From the NCBI RefSeq assembly GCF_018139145.2, contig NC_059478.1, forward strand, positions 10,478,001 through 10,542,000: a stretch of 64,000 nt of DNA, read 5' to 3'. Shown here one piece after another: positions 1-59,455 of the stretch (the stretch's first letter is position 1; each line of letters opens with the position of its first letter). Both the position numbers and the translations under genes were made by a program. This DNA comes from Gymnogyps californianus (lineage: Eukaryota > Chordata > Aves > Accipitriformes > Cathartidae). The notes below the pieces were generated by a model. That model saw only the letters and a list, made by a program, of their open reading frames with translations. It had not been told where the DNA came from and did no database searches.

Positions 1-87
1 ATTCTGACCAAATTCTACTGGCTTGTATTAGAGTTTCTTCTCCATAAGAAATGCATACATGCTTATACACTCATGCTCTCACATATG

Positions 88-107
88 CACACACACACAC
101 ACACACA
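88..107. repeat. (CA)10 microsatellite
   Basis: Ten uninterrupted CA units, readable directly, in a TATG/CA-rich stretch. Likely length-polymorphic. Confidence 0.95.
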
Positions 108-1684
108 TGCTTTGATGGCTGAGCAGCAAAGGGGTGTTTCTAGCATGTTGTGTACTTCTGATAGTTGAAGAAGAAAGCAGTCTAATTGTACAAAGAACAC
201 TTTTACCTAGATAAGCACACTATTGTGCTTATTGGTGTAGGCCACAGAAACAAGAACTTATGTATTTCTTTTGTAGTTTGATCTCATATATTTGAGTGCT
301 TTTCTTTTAGTGCAGTCAAAGTAGAAGATATTTTTCTTCAATTGCTATTGAGAATAAAAACTTGTGTGTGAATTATGGAAAAAATTTGTTTTACAACAAA
401 TACTTCAAAATTAAAACTACATGCATATTATAACATATGTTACATTAAATCCTTTTAGATGCATGCCATAAAATATTTTATAGGGAATTGGCTGTGAAGT
501 GACTATCCTCCTACCATGTGACTCAGGTATTATGTTTATCCTTCCATCTGTTGAGAGAAATTTGCAGCAGATTCTGGTTTTGTGCCAAGAAAGGTGGGAT
601 AAGGCAAGAGATATTTGGGGAATAATTTGATTCTTATCCAAAATTCTGATGATAAACATAAGGATGTTCCTATTTGTTTTATTTTAAAATGGAAGCTTAG
701 AAATTTATTCTCCCCCTTTATTTTAAATTTCTTACATTGTTTCCTTCTATTTCTTATTACAGGCTTGCTTTTTCCTTATTCTTGCTTAAAAGAGATTTGT
801 GAGAAATACAATTTTTACTCAGGCACTTTGCATTGAGTTCTGCTTTATTACTTGCAGACTTATTAGCTTCCCAGAGAATACTGAGGATATAGAAGCCAGA
901 AATGTGCCAGAATGTCCCAGCAGTTTTATTTCATGATAAGTGTGATGCCCAGCAGCTCCTTCCCTGACACTTTTTGGAATTCATGAGGAAGGGGATATAA
1001 ATACTTAAAGAAAATCATAGATCATTTCTAGGAACATAAATAAAAGATCATGGCATGAGTGCATCCTGTAGAACTTTGCATATATAGACGACATTTTAAG
1101 ACACCGCTATTAATAGATGGAGATCTTTACTTCATCCTCAGTCTTCCTATGTTTGTGGCTTTGCTCAAGTCATGAAGTTCAGAATTTTTACTGCTTTCTT
1201 TCTAAGTAATAACAGGTGTACACTTGTGGTTTTGAGAAGTTCTTAGCATGTGCTTCCTCCATATAGGCCATTTAATTTGAAGTTAATTAATTATTTCCTT
1301 TTGGGTTTGCATATTGTCAGAATACCAGAGAATATCTCCCTAGAAGGTCAAGTTCATAAGCTTTTCAGTTTATGTCCCTCTTTTCTACCTCCATTTATAT
1401 TTGTGTCAAATCCTTTTTAGGGTTCTTTATCATGGTTTTATCTTTTTACTATTTCTAAATAAATACCTATTCCTTCGTAACAGCTAATTCTATGATACCA
1501 GTAACAAAGTACCAACCCCAAACTAACCTGAAGCCCTGTTTTGGCCACTCTGCCAGTGGTTGAAAGAGATCTAGGGCCCATCCTGATTTAATATATTCTC
1601 CTCTGATATAGACAGTAATATGGGAACTGCCATGCTGTTGTGTACAAACGATGCAAAGTTGCTTTAATGAACATACAAGGATAT

Positions 1685-1706
1685 GGGGGGGGCGGGGCCT
1701 GGGGGT
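1685..1706 (+). repeat. G-rich tract, possible G-quadruplex
   Basis: A run of eight G, then C, four G, CCT and five G. There are enough G runs for a four-stranded fold on the plus strand, which is the non-template strand for nothing known here. No promoter features accompany it. Confidence 0.55.
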
Positions 1707-4700
1707 CATGCAAGAACATATAAAGGTGACAGAGGTAGTGGCTTATTGCAGGGAACAGTCAGTGCACTGTTAGTTTTGGTAAATGTCAGTTGTTGCCCAT
1801 GTCAGATATAAGACTGATTAGAAATCTGGGCATGGAAAGCTCTTTACAGTACCTTTCTCGACATAAGGGATTTTGGATCGATAACACTTCACCTCTAGAA
1901 CAGTTTACAATATCTTGGACTATGTGTTCTTAATTGCTTCTGTTCTACCTTTTTGGCAAGAACTGATTCATTTTCTGTTGTTCATCTGGAACAGCTTTCT
2001 AAAAACCTATCAGTTCAACAGCCAAATGTGTATGCTAATTATTTATACAGTTTTAGAATTGTAGCTGATGTAAATCATTAGAGATTCATCTAAAATAAGA
2101 CTTACACCAATTAAGAGGTACCAATCTATTTTTTATAACCCATATATCATTACTGCATGCTATTACTTAATGTTACTTCAAATCTGCTTAAAACCTGAAC
2201 AATATTAAAAACAAATGGAGACAGCATGCCCTGTTCTTAATTGAAGGTGAAAAAAGCAGCCTGGCTTTGTGTATATCACTGCAAATATACTGGGCCATCC
2301 CAGACAGATTTACGCTCACCTAACATGTATGTGCTTATTGCTGTGGAAGATACAAAATCACACTATTGGTTTGATTAAAAGATATAGGAGTTTGCACATA
2401 TTTTAAAATGATCACCTAAAGGTTTAGAATTTTTATCCTTCAGTTAACACCTGCAATATTTACTTGGGAAAATAAAAAAATCATAGAAAACTAAAGTGTG
2501 ACTCTTATCCGAGACATTCTAAACCCTTTCTTTCAAGAAAGAGGGAGTGGTTACCTCATTTTTTTCTTATCTAAGACAAATGGAGAACATAAGTTTTAAG
2601 TTTAGACCGTGGGTGGCTTCTTTTTTCCTTTTCTCTGTTGTCTAAGGGCCATTGCTTTCTCCTACGTCAGTGCTGAGTTTGGTGTTCAGATTTATTTGTC
2701 TCTGAAATGAGGAAAGTTGCAGCTGCAACAGCAGATGGACTTCTGATTTGCGTATCTTTCTTCTGCAGCCCATTAGGTTGAAAAGTCAATTTTGCATGTG
2801 TGTTTCAGTGCTACCTGAAGGCAACTTGCCTGACTTTTTTAGTCTTTCTGCAAATGAGGTGCTTAATGCAGAAATAACAATCAACTGTACATTTGACTGC
2901 ATTAGATAATTTTTACTCGAGTTTTTAATTGCCTTTCATTTTGCATGAGGGAGTTCTGAAACATCAAATGAACTACAGCACCACCTGTGAAGTGCTCCCT
3001 GCAAATGTTAAGATGAAATGAGTGGGAAATATCAACAGCAGGCAACTTCAACAGCAATGAAGAAAATGTTCTTTAAGGTAATTTATCTACCTCTATTTCA
3101 GCATAGCATAGTTTGGATAGGAAGTTAATTAACTGTTCAGCTTCCAACCTATATTCACAACTTTACATTTGCACAATAAATTAATAAAGATAGGGAAGAA
3201 GTTATAATATTTCTAATGATTTCCAGAACCTCTGCTGGAAAAATGAAGGCGCCTATGTAAACCAAGAAAGAGAACTGAGATAAAAATCCTGGTTTCACTG
3301 CATTGAAGTAGATAGGCTACAGCCCCACAGAGTATTCCAGAAGCAACTGTAGGCACCACATACTGGGAAAGCTGTTACTATTCTTACCTCCCCTTATCAC
3401 TAAACTGTATGGATTAAGGGAATATGTTTAAAAAAAAAAGAAAATGCTGTTGGTTATAGTACACCAAGGAACTAAGTTAGGTTGGAACACAGTCTTGAAG
3501 GCACCATCCAGCTGTTGGCACTTGTTGCCCTGAATAAACTGGCAATGTATGATTCCAGCCAGTTTCAGCTTATTCTTCCTGAAGTTACCATTGAGGGAGG
3601 GAGTGCTAAAATGGAGGAACCACCGGTGCAGACCTTAATGGATAGTGGGAGTGGAATAATCCAAATGAAGATGTGCCTCCCACTGCAAACTGCTCCTCTC
3701 TTTGCGTAACAACTTCTGTCTAGCTTCCTCGCAGTTCTCCATTTTATGGTGCTAGAACACCACCTAAATAAGATTAAGCCTTTGTTCTATTTCAGGCAAA
3801 GGTCAACAAATCACAAAATATCACCCAGATATTTACATCTTGTGGTCAAAATGTAAGCATAACAGTCAACTGAGTAAAAGATTGACTTCTAATACTTATC
3901 CTATTTCATCTAGACAGGCTGAATTTTTGCAGAGTTCGATTCCTGTGTAAGAAACTAGGAGCTGGCCTGTGAAGATAAGTTTGTATGAAAAGGCTGTTTT
4001 CCATTAAATATCTATTAAAATTAACTATGTGAACATTATACAGTAAATAGTGAAATATCTGAAATCCCCAAAATCTAGGAAATTTACTGTACAGCTAGGA
4101 AATGGAAATTATATGCTGTATAATGATAATGATTTTAGCATGAAATCAGATCTGCTAAGATATGTAAGATATCTGAGGTGAAGAGATTGGGAGGCTACAC
4201 AAGAGAACCTAGCAATAATATTTAGATTGATAACAAGGGGAAAAAGAGATGACTGGAGTGAAAGATCTCTATCCTTGAAGACTGGCACAGTGATATTATT
4301 TGTCTTACTCTCATAAACTCAGAAAATGGTCTGAAAGATCATGAAGGTGATACTGTAAGTTTTGTGGACTGCAGAGGTAGGTAGGTCAGATCACCAACAA
4401 AGATCTGTGAAAAAGAGGATTGTCCTTGAATTTACCAAGTTAAACAGATGCACAATGTTATTTCGTATGCTCCATCTAATGTTTTAGCGATAGTATTTTG
4501 GACAAGCAAATCAAATTAAACTTATCTCCATATAGCCTCCCTGTTCCACAGCTTGAAAATGCCAACATGTGCGCTAGAATGTATAGCATATGAAGGTTTT
4601 ATCTAGCATTTAAGTAGTGTTACTATCCTTATCGTCACTAGGACTGCCCTTTGACAGAGAACAACTGCTGTTCTCAAACTGTCACAGTAACGCAAATACC

Positions 4701-4811
4701 CCATACAGATACATGGAACTGTATACAGAATATGTAATTATAGTGCCTTTAAAGTGAATTGGAATAAAAAATGCATTATAATAAAAGCTGTATATGTTTT
4801 AAGTGTTTAGT

Positions 4812-5365
4812 TGTCCTGCTTTCAGCTGGAATAAAGTTAATTTTCTTCCTAGGAGCTGGTACAGTGCTGTGTTTTGGATTTGGGATGAAAATAATGTTGA
4901 TAACACACTGATGTTTCAGTTGTTGCTGAGCAGTGTTTATACTAAGTCAAGGACTTTTCAATTTCTCATACTGCCCTGCCAGCGGAGGCTGGGAGTGCAC
5001 AAGAAACTGGGAGGGTACACAGCAAGGACAGCTGACACAAACAAATCAAAGCCATATTCCATACCACATTACATCATGCCCAGTATGTAAACTGGGGGGA
5101 GTTGGCTGGGGCACCGTGGCTCGGGGACTGGCTGGGCATCGGTCAGTGGGTGGTGAGTGACTGTATTGTGCATCACTGGTTTTGTATATTCTAATATTAT
5201 TATTATTATTATTTTCCCTTCCTTTTCTGTCCTATTAAACTGTCTTTATCTCAACCCAAGAGTTTTACTTTTTCCCCTCCGATTCTCTCCCCCATCCCAC
5301 TGGGTGGGGGGAGTGAGCGAGCAGCTGAGTGGTGCTTAATTGCCAGCTGGGGTTAAACCATGACA
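4812..5365 (+). mobile_element. Solo LTR of an endogenous retrovirus, ERVL-like (copy 1)
   Basis: A 554-bp long terminal repeat beginning TGTCCTG and ending TGACA, flanked on both sides by the direct repeat TTAGT (4807-4811 and 5366-5370). The 5-bp duplication is typical of class III (ERVL-type) integrations. There is no internal retroviral sequence, so it is a solo LTR left by LTR-LTR recombination. The TATA position reads TATGTAAA (5084-5091), so it is mutated. ATTAAA (5234-5239) is a likely poly(A) signal, and an (ATT)n tract lies just before it. It is antisense to KCNT2. The element is non-coding; small ORFs across it are chance. Confidence 0.9.
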
Positions 5366-5532
5366 TTAGTCAATTAAAATATTTTCCACATTAATTGCCT
5401 GTGGCAGCCTCTTGGAAAACCATATTAGCTTTAAATATTCAGTTATCCAAAAATATTCAATTTTCCTTGAGTAAATTCCACCAGAGGGTTGGTGAATTAA
5501 TATTATATTGTAAAGTGATGGAACTCAAATCA

Positions 5533-50976
<45,444 letters not shown>

Positions 50977-52410
50977 CTATGTAGAAAAGAATGAATAAAG
51001 ACACGAAAAATAAAAACTGTACTTAGGGTCAGTTCAAGTTTGATGATTATATGTGCAGAGAACTATTTATTTTCAGAATTCATAAATTGCTTAACAAAGA
51101 CATTTTTTCAAAGAAGAGTAAAAATTACTATCAAACCAGAAGTGTGTTGTTAATATAATTTTCAAATGTCATTTGTAATAAAAGAAACTCATTTTTTGAT
51201 TATTTCAATATGTTAGTCACAACTTTGTTGCTAGGTTTTGCTTAGTGGCTGTTGTGAGGGAGAGGTGGTATATAGAACATCACGGATTGATGCAATTCCT
51301 TTCTAAACCAGAACAAAACAGATGGTATATAGTTGCCACCATTCAGAATTTTTTATAAACATCTTTTAACTTTTTCAGGGAGAGTTTGCTGGTATGGCCA
51401 AGAAAATGTACATACCGCTTTCTTTAAATCTATTGCTCTTTATGTTGGTCTCTATCCCTTTCTGTGGCAAGAGTTACTAGCAGAAACTAGTTATGAGAGT
51501 ACGTGTTTCATACTAGAAGGATAATGTTGGTACAAATGGGTAGTGACTGTCTAGAATAAACTGAATGTGAGAATTGCAGGCTATCAAATTGTCAGAATAA
51601 GTTTCCACACATTCCTGTGAACACGTAAATGGTAGCCCAAGTTAATTGGTAATTATTTCTCTTGTAATCAGCATGATGTGCTTTTGGTTTTGAGAAGGAG
51701 TAGCAGAATCTGTCCACAGGTCTTACCGCTATTTCATATCTTGCAGATTTTAAAAATACTGCACTCTGAAAAAATATACCATGATAAAGAGCTTCCCAAG
51801 CTTAAAATACAATCTTCTCTAATACAGTAGAATTACTTAGATCAGTTCAGGTTTTTAAATTATATTCACCTATATGAAGAAAATCAATGTGTGAACCACC
51901 CTGATAGTGTTTTTTTCCCTTGGAGTTAGCGGAATGATTTCTCCTCAGAGAATTAGAGAGATAATTGACAAATAACATCGTATTCCTTAGTAATCATTCT
52001 AGAACATACCACAGATGATTTCTTCATATATGGTATCCAGATGGTAATAGTCACTCATTAATATCTGCCATGGTAAGGTCTTTGCATCACCAGGGAGACC
52101 CTGTGTTTATAACAGCTTTAGCAGTTGTTCTTCTGTTCTCTGTTCTGTTCTCCAAAAATAATTTAGCTGTGGGCAGTGGCATTTCCAGAACATATGGATC
52201 AAATTCCCAGTTTCCTTTTCACAGTTCTAGCATTTGTAGTTTTCACACATCTCAAAATGTTCTAAAAAGGGTGGGGGTTTTTTTCCCTGTTGTTTGCATA
52301 AGTTTCATAGTTCAGTCAGAACTGATACTTTTATATTCCTATCCAGTTTGTCCCACATTTTTTCACTGGGGTTGTAATCTAGATCTTCCATAATTTCACT
52401 ATGTTCCCAG

Positions 52411-52452
52411 TTTTTCTTTTTTTTCCTTTTTTTTCTTTTTTCCTTTTTTTTT
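52411..52452. repeat. Polypyrimidine tract
   Basis: Forty-two bases made only of T with scattered C on the plus strand. On the KCNT2 strand it is poly-purine, so it is not a usable polypyrimidine tract for KCNT2 splicing. Confidence 0.85.
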
Positions 52453-54457
52453 GACAAAAAGGATAATTATATTTTTGTCCCTGAAAATATTAACAGAAGG
52501 ACTGTAAGGAATTATGCTAATGAAGCTTTCTTTTGGTCTCAGACAAGGAGGTTTTTCAGCTATATCCTTTTCCAGTGTTAATTTGAAATAATAGAGTATA
52601 CTGCACAGGCATCCAAGTATGGAAAAAGAAGCTATTTTAATATCATTAGTCACATAAGTTATATGTAATTTTAAAAGCAGAATGGTGATGGATTTTTAAT
52701 TCTTCATTGTTATTATTCCTGATGACCTTGGTGTATTTTCTTCTCTTTAGTTGTCTTTTGTGGGTACATCTCTAAAACACATAACCTTGACTTCAGGAAT
52801 TAAGGTCACAAGGGCCAGGAAAGAAGCAATTACACTGAGCCAGTGATATGGCTCCCACATACCAGGACTATTACACCACTCCACGAAGTGTGTTAAATAT
52901 CTGCAGATAGGTTTGTACTGAAGCATAATGCATGATGTTATCATTGGTAGGAATGTATTTTTTCTGATGCTGGTGCCTGTGAAATTGCTTGCTGTTTGTA
53001 TATGCAAAAGGGTCAAGTTTACCCTTTGTATCTGACAGGATGGATTAAAATGTAAAAAAAATTTGGTACCCTAGGATTTTTTTACATTTTCAAGGAATGA
53101 AAATTGTTTCTTCACTTTTTGTTCTTTTTGTAATACCTTAAAAAAATTTTTAATAGCTTGCTGGTAGGAAAACTCAAGTCTTGATGAAGGAGATATTTTC
53201 TTTATTATTATTATTCTTCTGAATGAGCTTTCCGTAGCCAGCCCACCCAATCATACTTTAGCTTAACTGAAATAAGTTAATATATCATGAACCATTTCGG
53301 CCTTTTCTAAGTGAATAGTAAAACTCCCATTGAATTTAGTGAGACCAAGATTTCATTTTATCAGCTGTACTCCCTTATAGTCCTATATATTCCTATTCCT
53401 TGAAGCCATCAAAATAATTTTGTGTCTGATCCAAAATGTTGTGGATTCAAGCTGTTTCTCGTTGAACTCAGTTGGCATGAGCGAGAGCTTCTCACATGTA
53501 GTTAACAATATTAAAGTCAGCAAGACACGGGAGGTATTTCTTCTTTGCTGAAGCAGAAATTCAGCTCTTCTAACAACTTGTTGAACAAATTAATTTCTTT
53601 CCTCAAAATTACTTGCACCTCGTCTGCAGTTCTACTAAATTGTACTTGAAGCCCTAGCCGTGAAAACAAAGGAATGATAAATCCAAAATTAGGTTACTAA
53701 GTCTTAATTTTACTGGGTGTTTTGCTGCTCTGCCTTTTGTTTTTACTAGAGCCAGAGATCACAAAACTGCAGAAAAATCTGACTTTCAAGAGACAACTTT
53801 ATGGGAGTCTAATTACCAAATGAAATATTACCTCTTTTACTCCTCCCCCAAGAATATTATACTTTAATCTCACCACCAGTGCCTTGTAAAGAAACATTAC
53901 TCAGCATCTATAGCATGCTCCTATCTATTTGGGCTACCTGATTACACTGCATAGAGTGCAGCGGAAAGTTATTGGCTGTCCATGAAGCCAAGTGCATGTG
54001 GATTAGTTACTCCATTCCCCACAACTTATTGACATCTTTTAATAAAATGTAATTCTTTATATGAACAGTAGTATCAACTTCTTTTTTTCTTGTAAATTAA
54101 GTATTAAGCATTATTTTTAAAAGATGCATAAATACTGCATGTACCAATACAGACAGCATATGTTCTTGTCTGCTTTCTCATATCTCCTGACATAATGAAA
54201 TATGTAGTAACTTAGACTTCATCTTTTGGCTGTTTTGATATTTTATGGTGGTATTTTTATCTCCTTGTTCTTGTTTGCTTCCTCCTCCTCTTTCATCCCA
54301 TGAAGAAACAATAATTTGATGATCCCTGGACAAACATAATGATTTCAAGTAGGAAAGGAATGTTCAGCAAAGGCAATGCTCACACCAACTTGTTCTTGAG
54401 GAGAAAATAAACCACTGTAATAATATATACACAGAAAATGCCTAATTAAAACATAGG

Positions 54458-54545
54458 ACCCAATTCAGCACCTTCTATACCAATTTTAGGTTTCCTGTAA
54501 ATTCAACAAGGCTGTCTTTTCATAGTGGATCTAAGTGAGCAGTTA
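54458..54545 (+). repeat. Possible ancient amniote repeat fragment
   Basis: The run GGACCCAATTCAGCACCTTC, then ATACCAATTTTAGG and later GATCTAAGTGAG, recalls the 'GGGCCTGATTCTGCAC ... CACCAGTGTAAGTGAG' repeat of reptiles and birds. Divergence is high and the call rests on three short blocks. Confidence 0.3.
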
Positions 54546-57500
54546 CAACAAAACAAAATTGGTTTAATGGAGAGGAGACTTAGTATTACTAAAAAAACCC
54601 ACAGAAACCCAAACCATGGGTCTGCCAAAGCAAAGTGGTATCAGAAAATTTATTACAAACTTAGGAGAACAGAAGTGTGATTTTAAACACTCTACTACCA
54701 CTGCACTTGAAAAACAAAAAGTAAAGATAGTAACATGTAATCTCTGAAGATTAGTCATGTTTAGTTTAGGTATCATTTGAACTTTTGAGAGTTCAATCTT
54801 CATTTTACTGGAAGTTTTCTTTCTAATTCCAGGAATCTTTGTTTGCTTGAGTATTTTATGTGCCAAAACTAACTACTGTTTGTAAATAACCTATTTCCAC
54901 ATGCAGTACAGAAATGAATACTGTAGAGTAAAATAAACCCTGAGATGAAGTCAGATTTTTGTCACGGTGCGGTAGCATGTCATAGAAATGGACATAACAA
55001 GAACCATTTGGATAGTAATTTGCAAGTACTGTACATTAACTATCCTTATTTATAATCAATCGTTCATAATCTATTTTATATCGGTTTGTATTTTCATCTG
55101 TCAGTGTCACCAAATATGTCTGATTTCTAAATTTTTATTTTTACTTTTAGAGACAATTATTGTTTACAGGTACAACCTCTTGAGGTCTAAAATAATGCAC
55201 CAGAGGCTGAAGCCAAAAGTTAGAGATGCTTAGGTGTCTTCAGGATTAGGTAGCAACTAACAGCATTATTTTCTTTGGACTTCAACTTTGTGCTTCAACT
55301 TGTATAATTACTTTGCTGTGTTTTAAGTAGCTAGCTACAAGGACTAGCTAATGAAAATGTTGAAATCAATGGGGATTAATTTTGTCAAGTTCAGTGAGAT
55401 TCTGTGGTACAGGCTCAGTGCTTATATACTACAGAAGTTACATCTGAAATAACTCAGAAATATAGTAATTCTGCATATTAAGCAAGTGTTCCCAGTAGTT
55501 TCTCACACCCAAAACTCTTTAAAGTTTCCACATATCCTACCACAGAATGGTGATGTTAGAACAAATTACAAATTGAAGTATGATTATTTGATTGTTCTGT
55601 ACTGCCAATTGCTGTTTGTATTATTTTAAAATTTCCTGATGCTACTGTCACAGATGTTTTTCTCTTTATGAGAAAAATTGGAATGAACCATCAGTCAGCG
55701 AAACTGTTGATAGACCATCAACTGTAGCAAATATCTATGGGTAAAATTCAAATACAGCAAAATACTGAAGAAGACGATCATGTTAACTTTCCAGGAAATA
55801 CATGGGCAGGCATTTGAGACATATTTTACCGCCGTAGTGGCTGTAACTATCTGCTTAAGGAAATGAAGATTTGGAAGAGTTTACCCAAGATGTTTAAAGA
55901 AACTTCCTCAACCTTTACACCAAAATAAAATGTGGCTATAGAACAGTTCATACTTCAGTCTCAACTCTGGGAGGCATGTAATATCTCTTAGAAGTCTGAT
56001 AAATGCGTAGAGGTTTTGCCTGAAATTGGCAAAACGTGCTCACTACTTGCCATAGATGTTAATATTAAGCTGGTGCCAGTCTTAAGTCCTCGAAATGAAA
56101 GTGATGTTAGGACTAATGCTGTCTGGAGAATGCCCTGCTTTGTACAGAGGCAAGCAGTTTTTCATGCTGGAAGTTGTCTCTGTGGGGTGTTCTGTCTTCT
56201 CTAGGGCACTGATGTAGAGCCAGATACAGTTTTGTCCTATATTTTAAAATTAGACATTATTGGAAAAGCAATTCTCAGTGCTTGTAGAATTAGTATACAT
56301 AGAATCATTAAATGCTCAGTTTACACTTCACAAAACTCTGCTTTGAATACTGATATAACTGGAGTGACATTAAAGTGGCATTTTTTTCATTCACTGTATC
56401 AGATACATATGGAAATATTGTATGTTGACTTCTGAATGATAATATATGTCCTCTGAATTTTAATTATCTTTTTCCTATGAGACACTACTGAGCTGTGTAG
56501 TCTGGTCCTACAAAAGGTGAAGGTGTTGCTAACCACCTTACCCATGACCTAAAAACCTAATGCTTTCTGACAGAACCTCTGATTCTTGTGTAAATAATGA
56601 AGAAGAGGCAACGAAAAAGAACAAGGGATGAGCAGAAACTACAGCAAGTAAATGAGTGAAGACACAATCAGAAAATATTCTGACCAATAATAAAATGTCT
56701 ATCCTGTCCAAACACCCTGAAGCTGAGGTTTTAAGTTGCTGAAAACCAAATGCTTCAATTTTTTCCAAGCCCTGTGATGCTTTCTCAGGTCTTTTATAAA
56801 ACCTGGTTTTTTTCTAAATATTTATTTTCTGAAAAGCAATTTTCCATAACAACATTAAAATAGAAAAAAAAAATTCACTAGTTTAAGTAGATGTGCAATT
56901 TCCAAAATGTTAAAATGACAGAATCTGGTACAATATATCATGTATAATACATCAAATTTAAGAATTACAATGAGAAGTTCCAATTTGCACTTTTCATTCC
57001 ACATAGAAGGCTTTAAAGCTGTGGGAATAACTGAATTCCAGTACATAGAAATGATTAATTGTATACAAGACAGAGAAAGGAATGAGGGAGAAATGCTGAC
57101 TGGAAAGAAGATGAAGGTTGTTATGCTGTCTTTAAAGTAAGTCAGTAGAGAAATATACTTGCTATTCTTAGTCGGTAACAAATGATCCTACGAATGCAGT
57201 ACATCATGCTGAAATGTATTCACTGAGTGGACAAAAAAAAAAGATACTGCTGGACATTGTGGCTTCTTAATATTCAAAGACAAAATTAATGTTGTAACAA
57301 GTATCTCAGATATTTTTGCAACTCTAATACCACTTCATCAGACAGTCCAATGTAAAGCTTTCTATTTTTCCAGAATATTTTCTTTTCAGAGACAGGCACA
57401 TGTTTTCATACAACTTTCTCCCTTTTTTCCAGAATCACAGTAGCGAAGGGAAAGACTCAGATTACTTCAACAGGCTTTGAATCAAGCTCTTCGGTTCTTG

Positions 57501-59263
57501 TGGGACTTTGAATACAAGCTGAGGTAGGGGTGCAGAACTCTTTCTTTCACTACACAGCAATCCCACCATGTCAGAAATGAATTCTGAATTTCTCTTCAGC
57601 TGGAAAGGTTACCTTTTTCTGTATTCCAATTGTATCTTTATCCTAAATGATGGTGTTTGATGATATCATTATTGCTTACCCATAGTGTCTAATATAAACC
57701 TTTTCCTTCCCCAGATCAGTACGTTATATGCAGCTAATGGTTGCAAAAGCTCAACTTATAAAAATAAACTTCCACTAGTAAGCCACGTGACTTCCAGAAA
57801 CTGCAGAACATCTTGTTAAGTAGAATAGGATATTATGAAATGACCAACTGTATCTAAATATTTGTTGAAACTGAGTGAGAACCTTTCTACTCCTGCTGTT
57901 GCGTTTTGTGAAATGAGAAGTGGAGCTGCAATAAAACAACTCTGGTCATTGAGACTGCACAAGTAGAGTCCCACTGTGGGCAGCATTCAGCTCAGTGTGT
58001 TTCTATAAAAAGGTCTGTGCACACTTCAGTCTGTAACTCCAAAGAACTAGCTGTATTTTTGTATGCTTTCAGTCTGCCCCAGAGCTTTGATGGTGAACAA
58101 AGTAAACCTTGGCATTCCAACTTCAGTGCATCAATACTGTTGCAGCTAAGAGCCTGCTGGAGTCTGAGGTTTTGGACTGCTCACACAAGGAGTCAGTAAC
58201 TGTTCAGGAAATAGAATCATGCAGTCAGTATTTCAACCACCAGATACTCTTCATCTGCAAGGCATTACAGAATTAGGTAATATTACATACCTATCCTTTC
58301 TCAGGAAGAATAATTAAGTAATCTCTTTATAATATTCAGAAATTATATGTGTTGTGTTGGAAAATTCAAATGCAAACTTCTAATTTAATACACCCAATAT
58401 GTTATGCTTTGGAACATCATGCTTAATGTTTCTTGCAATACTTTTGAAACACTCTTAAGGGTGTAATAGTTGTTATGCAAACCACCCATGCTCCCTTGAT
58501 CAAACTGAATTAACAATTGAAAGATTCATTATCCGAATATTTGTTAAATGTGTGTAAGAAGCAACTAACCCCCTGTGTAGAATCAGGATAGGAATTAGAG
58601 ACAGAGGTATTGATTATGACCAGGTATATATATATTTCATTTCCTAGTGACAGAACACAGTCCACAGTTATCCTCTTAGCATAAATAATAAAAAGTAATA
58701 AAAATCCTTATAAATATGAAGAAAACCTAAAAAATGCAAACTAGCTCTAGGACTGTGTTTGGATATCTGTCTGAACCTAAGTTTGTTTTGAGGTAACTCA
58801 TGGAAAATTATATTCAATTTCCAAAGCCTGATATTGTATCACTACCACTACAGAAGTTGTTTAATTATGTACTTGACAGATTTTAAACATGCTAAACTTG
58901 GATTTTAATCATCAGATTTGTTACAAAAAAATCTTGAATCATAGAAGGTTGGCTAAGAGAAGCCAACAGTAATAAAGAAATGGAAACTCAATCTTTTAAA
59001 ACTCTGAGATCAGGCTATATCTACTATGGAAGCACTACTTTTTATGTTTTTTATTATTTGCTCCTTATTAAAGGAAGTAATGATTATTGGTTAGATTGCT
59101 ACTGGAGATATGGAAGATCCAGCTTCATATTCATCCTCTATGACTGTGAATTCAAACCCATATCCTGTTTCTTTCCTCTTTATGATAGTGATGGAGAGGG
59201 ATGGTAAGAAGAGGCAAAAAGGTTCTCAAGCTGGATGGATAAAGTTTCTAAAAGGACTGACAC

Positions 59264-59455
59264 AGAAAAAATGACCAACATCCACATTGGATTAGGCTAA
59301 AGGCTCTTCTAATTCAGTGTCCTGCTTCTACTGAGACCAGTAACAGATTTTTAATGAAAGATTAAACTAAAACAGTATGGGAAGATTCTCCCCTGAAATA
59401 CTCTGCCTGCGTTAAAAGAACTTGTAGTAATAATTCAGTATGCATACCTTAGTTG
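59264..59455 (+). repeat. Degraded ancient sauropsid interspersed repeat
   Basis: Contains, in order, TTGGATTAGGCTAAAGG, TTCTAATTCAGTGTCCTG, CCAGTAACAGA, AAGATTCTCCCCTGAAATAC and a trailing AACTTGTAGTAATAATTCAG. The same order is seen in a repeat I remember as very frequent in turtle and crocodile genomes (CAGTATCCTGTCTC ... GGCCAGTAACAGATG). The family was not identified with certainty; it could be a CR1-related 3' end. Confidence 0.45.

Noticed and set aside
3482..3709. 75-codon plus-strand open frame
   Set aside because: No recognisable motif, no splice context, lies in an intron of a gene on the other strand. A frame of this length is expected by chance in 64 kb.
3933..3948. AGTTCGATTCCTGTGT, similar to a tRNA T-arm
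   Set aside because: No acceptor stem, D-arm or anticodon arm can be fitted to the preceding 60 bases.
4803..5339. Three plus-strand open frames of 60-95 codons
   Set aside because: They fall inside the solo LTR, which is non-coding.
58938..58956. AATCATAGAAGGTTGG as the end of a reversed CR1 copy
   Set aside because: Only about 16 bases fit; the adjoining sequence does not continue as CR1.
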